Under the pieces are notes generated by a model. It was given only the letters and a program-made list of their open reading frames with translations, had not been told where the DNA came from and ran no database searches. From Thysanoteuthis rhombus (lineage: Eukaryota > Mollusca > Cephalopoda > Oegopsida > Thysanoteuthidae): DNA of 64,000 nucleotides. The position numbers and the translations under genes were made by a program. Positions 60,121-64,000 of the stretch are shown one piece after another; positions within the stretch are counted from its first letter, which is position 1; every line of letters starts with the position of its first letter. The stretch spans positions 43,738,892-43,802,891 of the forward strand of contig OY735233.1 of assembly GCA_963457665.1 (NCBI GenBank). Direction: 5' to 3'.

Positions 60121-60544
60121 AAATTGCTCTCCTCAAACATGAAACAATTTCTCATTATTTTCTCCCAAATAAATCTCTGTAGCACATTCATTATTCTCAG
60201 TCAGAATTTATTTGTCACCCAACAATGAGGGCAAACAAATTTAATACCACAGGTATTTTTTTAGGGTGGTGCAAAGCTGCTACTTTTGATACATTCAATA
60301 GAGTACCCGGTTTCCATGGATATTGTCACAGATATGAAGGGTGTGCTCATGACACTTCCCCTCTTCTTAGTGCAATGGAGAGGTGCTGCCTGTGGGTATG
60401 ACCAGGGGAACCTGACTTCAGTTTATTATTGGTTCTGAGCCCCAAAAGCCCAGAAACTGAATACATCATCAGGGTTTTGATTAGGGTAAGAGAAGATATT
60501 TCTTACCGTTTTACATATAGAGGCGTTTTGTAAAACTCTATCAC

Positions 60545-60552
60545 TTATCCAT
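60545..60552 (-). CDS. Candidate first coding exon end (ATG GAT AA), uncertain
   Basis: The next exon (58369-58432) needs two bases from upstream. An ATG at 60552-60550 followed by GAT AA and a GTGATA donor supplies them, giving an N-terminus MDKKRTTTKREF. The donor is weak. A much stronger donor (ACG|GTAAGA, boundary at 60507) lies 38 bases further on, but the frame it would use has a TAA just upstream and no ATG. So either the weak donor is used, or another 5' exon splices in after that TAA, or the strong donor belongs to an alternative transcript. Confidence 0.25.
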
Positions 60553-60884
60553 TAAAGCTCAATTTTTCTATATTATAGCGAAAAATTTCCCGGTCATATT
60601 CGTTCAAAAAACATCAAAATACTCAAGATAAATACATTTCCGACAAAAATACTCTCATTCACTAAACCGAATCTTTATAACCATTTCAAATGATGGCTAT
60701 GACTACAAAAAAAAACACAGCTCTGGTTTCTTGTCACTTTTAAAAACTGGCGGTTAATTCGACATAAGTGTACAGTTACACTGTGCAGTATACAGATATT
60801 TGCCCTTCTTTGAATTACAATCGCTTTTCTGTTTTGTTTTTTTTTTCTTTACAATCCAATTTCTTTCGTGAACTCTAGTTTTGA

Positions 60885-60965
60885 AAATCACGTTCATTTT
60901 CCCGCGTCAAAGGAACGAAATTTCGATCGCGCCGTCAAAACATATCAGATGTGATGTCATCAATA
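60885..60965 (-). promoter_or_regulatory. CpG-rich patch with E2F site, probable promoter
   Basis: TTTCCCGC at 60898-60905 (GCGGGAAA on the gene strand) is an exact E2F core. It sits in a cluster of about ten CpGs within 50 bases, while most surrounding 60-base lines have none or one. TGATGTCA near 60953-60960 is one base from a CRE. The patch lies about 350 bases upstream of the tentative start codon of the minus-strand gene. Inference: cell-cycle-regulated promoter kept free of methylation. Confidence 0.5.
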
Positions 60966-63082
60966 ACAAAACAGTTAATAACATATATGATAAAAGATGA
61001 TTATAATTTTGAACAAATTTAATTAAAAACAATTCTACTCAAAGTATTTCAAATTATTGTCCTAAAAAAGGCAAAACGACAAACTAATCACCATTTTTTA
61101 AAGAAAACTGAAACAAATTTCACCACGGAAAAGGATTAACAAAAATATTACAATTTTTTTAAAAAGCTTACGTATATCTCAATTTATCGCTTAAAAAACG
61201 ATTATTCCGACGATTCATTTTAGATATTTAAAATGAAATTATCGATTAGATCCCGGGCAAAAAAATAATGATATTTCATTACTTAGTTGAAAATTGAAAT
61301 ATTGGAACTCTCTTGTGATGAAAAACAGTTCTAGTCGTGAATTTGACAATGTTGATAAACATTGTTGCCAATTTAGATGTTTTATATCTAAATCTAGATA
61401 TTCTTGATTGCGTCCAGATGTCAGAAATTGTAATTTAGATGAATTTTAATTATAAAAGATAATATTTTTATTTAATTTATATAAATGAAATAAGAAATAT
61501 TTATAATAAAATTATTACTGAAGGTTAAATCACATTTAATTTATTGATAATATGTAGTATATTTTCTACATTTTAGATATATATATCTGGAGAATCTAGA
61601 TGTTTTTTTGACTCAACCTTAGATCTGAATTTGAAATGAAATAGTCAACACTGTGGACACTGATAAAAGATAAGAGCTTCGCCAGGAAAAGTCCAAGTAA
61701 TTGTGACGAATCAAAATGATTTTTAAAATGCTTCAATCCCAATGGTTGACTGAATTGTTCTGCACATAAGGCCTTTTTCTTTTACGGATTAAAACAAGTT
61801 TAGTGCACACTTCTGAAAAAAAAGTAGTAGTAGTCAGTCTATTGCCACCGTTGTTGACTCATTGGTCTATATTTAAATATTTCAAATGAGTTTGCAAGAT
61901 TAGATGTTTCTGTTTTAATCTTTCTGCTTTTACATCTTTGTACAGTGGATTTCAATTCATTCGTTATTTACTCGTAAATTGTGTGTAATACTATCTTTCG
62001 CTCTACTAATGTTAGTTTGTTTATCAAATTTAAATTACATTTGTGACTATGGCAGATATCAGTTTAGTTTTCTGATTCTCTCATGGCTACTTTGTACTGA
62101 TAGAAAAGCCTTCAAACAAATAAGTAGCGATGAAAATGGTCAAAAGTAGGGATTCGGGACATTCTTCCATCGCATGAGACAATGAGAGGTTCAAAGAACG
62201 TGAGATATCACCCTGCCACTGGGTTGCCAGATACTTGGAGACTTTTCTGGCTAAAAACACCATAAAATGATCAAACGCGAAAATTGTTCATAAAACATGG
62301 TTATTCTGCAGTACACATCAATAATAAGATTTTTTCAATATTTCTGCAACAACATCAATATCCTATGTTTCGATGTCTTTAAGCACAAATCCCCAAATTT
62401 TTCAGACTTTGGACCATCGAACCCTTCAGGCAACACTCGATAATCCCCCGTTAACCCCCAGGCAACTACAAAAATAACAATTAAGTCGATGTGCAGTTTT
62501 AGATGTGGTTTAATTTCATTTCAGTTTTTTTCTCTTTTCAAATAAAAAGGAAAACAAGTATGACCAATCCGAAAATGCTTCTTAAGAAGGTATGGGTTGG
62601 CAAATTTGGCCATAAAATGGCCAAAATTACAACTCCGTGCCACAATAGTGCTGACTAAAGTAAAGGGGAGATAATTGAAGAATTTAATTTTATTGGAACG
62701 GGAGGTCTGTACAAATAACGATTATTTTTCTAGTCAAAAATGTCCAACTTTTATTTGATGACTGAACGAGTAAGATTGTCGCTCTTAAACTCATTGTTAA
62801 ACCTCTCCAGTATTTAATTTGCTCGGTTCATCATCTTGCCCATTTTAGTGACACCGGTTGTAAAGTGCATTGTTTTGTGTTTTGCTTCTAATACTGTCAT
62901 ACGTCCACCTAAGCCCGACCGACGAACGTCCGTCCGATAATCACAGATACGTCAGAGGTCCCCATAAAGGGCTTAATAAAAATTCTAGAATTGAAATGAC
63001 CACACTGTACTATAAAACTTTTTTTTCTATTCCTGATAGTGTATGAGACACAAGCATCCATCTGGAAAACACGTTCCACGGG
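60966..63082. other. Intergenic between the minus-strand gene and Tigger
   Basis: AT-rich. A patch near 61380-61640 repeats ATCTAGAT-type words. 62220-62300 resembles the GTTGCCAA/TGGCTAAAA repeat seen at 24.6, 25.4 and 44.9 kb. No gene. Confidence 0.5.
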
Positions 63083-63121
63083 TGTTTTTTTTTTTTTTGT
63101 CCATTTGTGTGTCATTTACAG
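63083..63121 (+). promoter_or_regulatory. Strong 3' splice acceptor before the Tigger ATG
   Basis: A run of about 14 T, more pyrimidines, then CATTTACAG ending at 63121, 50 bases before the ATG. The frame stays open from 63122 into the transposase (DTNSLSTKIFENIQCAMAPK), so an upstream exon could in principle join in frame. Confidence 0.45.
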
Positions 63122-63170
63122 TGACACCAATTCGTTGTCGACTAAGATCTTCGAAAATATACAGTGTGCC

Positions 63171-64000
63171 ATGGCTCCCAAACATCCCCAAAGCAAGTCT
63201 ATGGCAGAATCGAAGAAGAAGAGGCGTGTCATCAATTTGGAAGACAAGCTCAAAGTGATAAAACAATATGAAAATGGCAAAACAGTAACTGTCATAGCAC
63301 GTGACTTAGGATGGTGTCACTCAACCGTAACCACCATCTTGAAGAATCGAACGAAAATCACCAAGGCTGTTGAAGGAGCAACACCAATGAAGTCTACCAT
63401 AATAACAAAGCAACGAGAGGGGCCCATAGCAGATATGGAGAAGTTGCTCGCAACGTGGATAGAGGATCAGAATCAAAAGTGTATTCCCCTAAGACAGATG
63501 ACGATTGCAGCAAAGGCTCGAGCCCTATTCGAGATGCTGAAAGCCAAAGCCGGACCTGACTACGACGTGCAGTTTAACGCTACCAGCGGATGGTTTAAGC
63601 GTTTCAAACAGCGTTATTCTTTGCATAGTGTCAAGGTATATGGTGAATCGGCAAACGTCGATGTGAAGGCAGCTGAAGCTTTTGTGGAAGAATTAGATAA
63701 ACTCATCGTAGAGAGGGGTTACTTACCTCAACAAATATTCAACGTAGGTGAGACTTCGTTATTTTGGAAAAAAATGCCAGAACGAACTTTCATCCATAAG
63801 GAGGCAAAGACAATGCCTGGCTTCAAAGCATTCAAGGACCGAATAACACTCTTGTTAGGCGGTAATGTGGCTGGGTATAAATTGAAAGCATTTGCTATTT
63901 GGCACAGTGAGAACCCGAGGGCATTCAAAAACATTGACAAAGAAACACTTCCAGTACATTATCGCAGCAACAAGATGTGCTGGATGACACAGAAACTTTT
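63171..64000 (+). CDS. Tigger/pogo transposase (TIGD-like), partial, first catalytic Asp lost
   Basis: Open from ATG 63171 (context GTGCCATGG, a good Kozak) to the window edge: 276 codons, no stop. Residues about 19-65 form a CENP-B N-terminal helix-turn-helix (DKLKVIKQYENGKTVTVIAR...STVTTILKNR). About 85-160 form the second, CENPB/Tc5-type HTH (WIEDQNQK...SGWFKRFKQRYSLHS). From about 177 the DDE_1 domain begins: the family motif FNxDETGLFWKKMP appears as FNVGETSLFWKKMP, so the first catalytic Asp is Gly193. After it come GGNVAGYKLKAFAIWHSENP and WMTQKLF, as usual just before the second Asp, which lies outside the window. Known family: pogo-superfamily cut-and-paste DNA transposases, which include host-domesticated members (CENP-B, TIGD genes). 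A Gly here should abolish transposition. It may be a dead copy or a domesticated DNA-binding protein. Confidence 0.93.
   Translation, partial: MAPKHPQSKSMAESKKKRRVINLEDKLKVIKQYENGKTVTVIARDLGWCHSTVTTILKNRTKITKAVEGATPMKSTIITKQREGPIADMEKLLATWIEDQNQKCIPLRQMTIAAKARALFEMLKAKAGPDYDVQFNATSGWFKRFKQRYSLHSVKVYGESANVDVKAAEAFVEELDKLIVERGYLPQQIFNVGETSLFWKKMPERTFIHKEAKTMPGFKAFKDRITLLLGGNVAGYKLKAFAIWHSENPRAFKNIDKETLPVHYRSNKMCWMTQKL

Larger units (their letters stand above)
34115..60552 (-). other. Spliced gene: Ser-rich coiled-coil protein, possibly CENP-U-like
   Basis: Ten exons on the minus strand, joined by phase. Seen: every junction from the exon at 58369-58432 to the stop at 34115-34117 keeps one open frame, with GT donors (mostly GTAAGT) and AG acceptors (mostly TTTCAG or TTACAG). 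If the tentative start is right the product is 1,032 residues: basic N-terminus 1-54, disordered Ser/Lys/Arg/Glu-rich region about 55-830 coded by one 2.3-kb exon, acidic linker about 834-890, then helical segments 891-1032 rich in Leu, Lys and Glu with coiled-coil character. No membrane segment or signal peptide is seen. Inference: the architecture (long phospho-acceptor-rich disordered N-terminus, C-terminal coiled coil) and a loose match of the segment SDxLDVLW...KQRNRLLAQKL to the CENP-U C-terminal helices suggest a CCAN inner-kinetochore subunit that would pair with CENP-Q. Other coiled-coil chromatin or meiotic proteins remain possible. Introns run from 0.8 to 7.0 kb. Confidence 0.8.

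Noticed and set aside
60507..60552. Start of translation at ATG near 60522 (ATGTAA) or at upstream ATGs
   Set aside because: They run into stops within a few codons and cannot reach exon 2 in frame.
63043..63258. 71-codon plus frame and minus-strand frames near 62909-63266
   Set aside because: They overlap the Tigger start in other phases and have no motif.

Overview
Organism. The window looks like nuclear DNA of an animal. It is AT-rich and has no rRNA, operon, Shine-Dalgarno signals or bacterial-type gene packing. It contains one widely spaced, multi-exon gene with GT-AG introns, long (TA)n, (GATA)n, (AC)n and (TAG)n microsatellites, and very many interspersed repeats: short inverted-repeat elements, tRNA-derived SINE heads, LINE 3' fragments, and mariner and Tigger transposases. 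The repeat style suggests a mollusc, perhaps a cephalopod. That is an impression from the repeat mix, not something the sequence proves. Layout. Positions 1-34,100 hold no gene I can support. This is a repeat landscape of recurring families, which I label A (about 430 bp), B (about 180 bp, with terminal inverted repeats), C, D, E and F (E and F are SINE-like) and G (a Tc/mariner/pogo-like miniature element). It also carries two LINE fragments (about 9.1 and 27.0 kb), two broken mariner transposase C-termini (about 27.8 and 32.5 kb) and a 286-bp (TA)n tract at 22 kb. Positions 34,115-60,552 on the minus strand hold one gene. I rebuilt nine coding exons with mutually compatible splice phases and consensus splice sites, plus an uncertain short first exon. 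The product is about 1,030 residues: a short basic N-terminus, a giant 2.3-kb exon coding a Ser/Lys/Arg-rich disordered region with two internal tandem-repeat arrays, and a C-terminal helical coiled-coil of about 200 residues spread over six small exons. This layout, and a loose resemblance of the C-terminal helices to CENP-U, suggest an inner-kinetochore (CCAN) protein; I hold that identity at about 0.35. A CpG-rich patch with an exact E2F site lies just upstream of the 5' end, at 60.9 kb, as expected for a cell-cycle gene. The introns are filled with the same repeat families. Positions 63,171-64,000 on the plus strand are the start of a Tigger/pogo transposase (CENP-B-like DNA-binding region and the beginning of the DDE domain), cut by the window edge. 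Its first catalytic Asp is Gly. The same base change sits inside a new-looking 5' splice site, and a strong 3' splice site precedes the ATG, so this could be an exonised DNA-binding module rather than a live transposase. How the parts relate. There is no multi-gene system here. The chief biology is one probable kinetochore gene with a fast-evolving repeat-built middle, set in DNA shaped by repeated insertion of a small set of element families. Some of those elements carry microsatellites at fixed internal positions.
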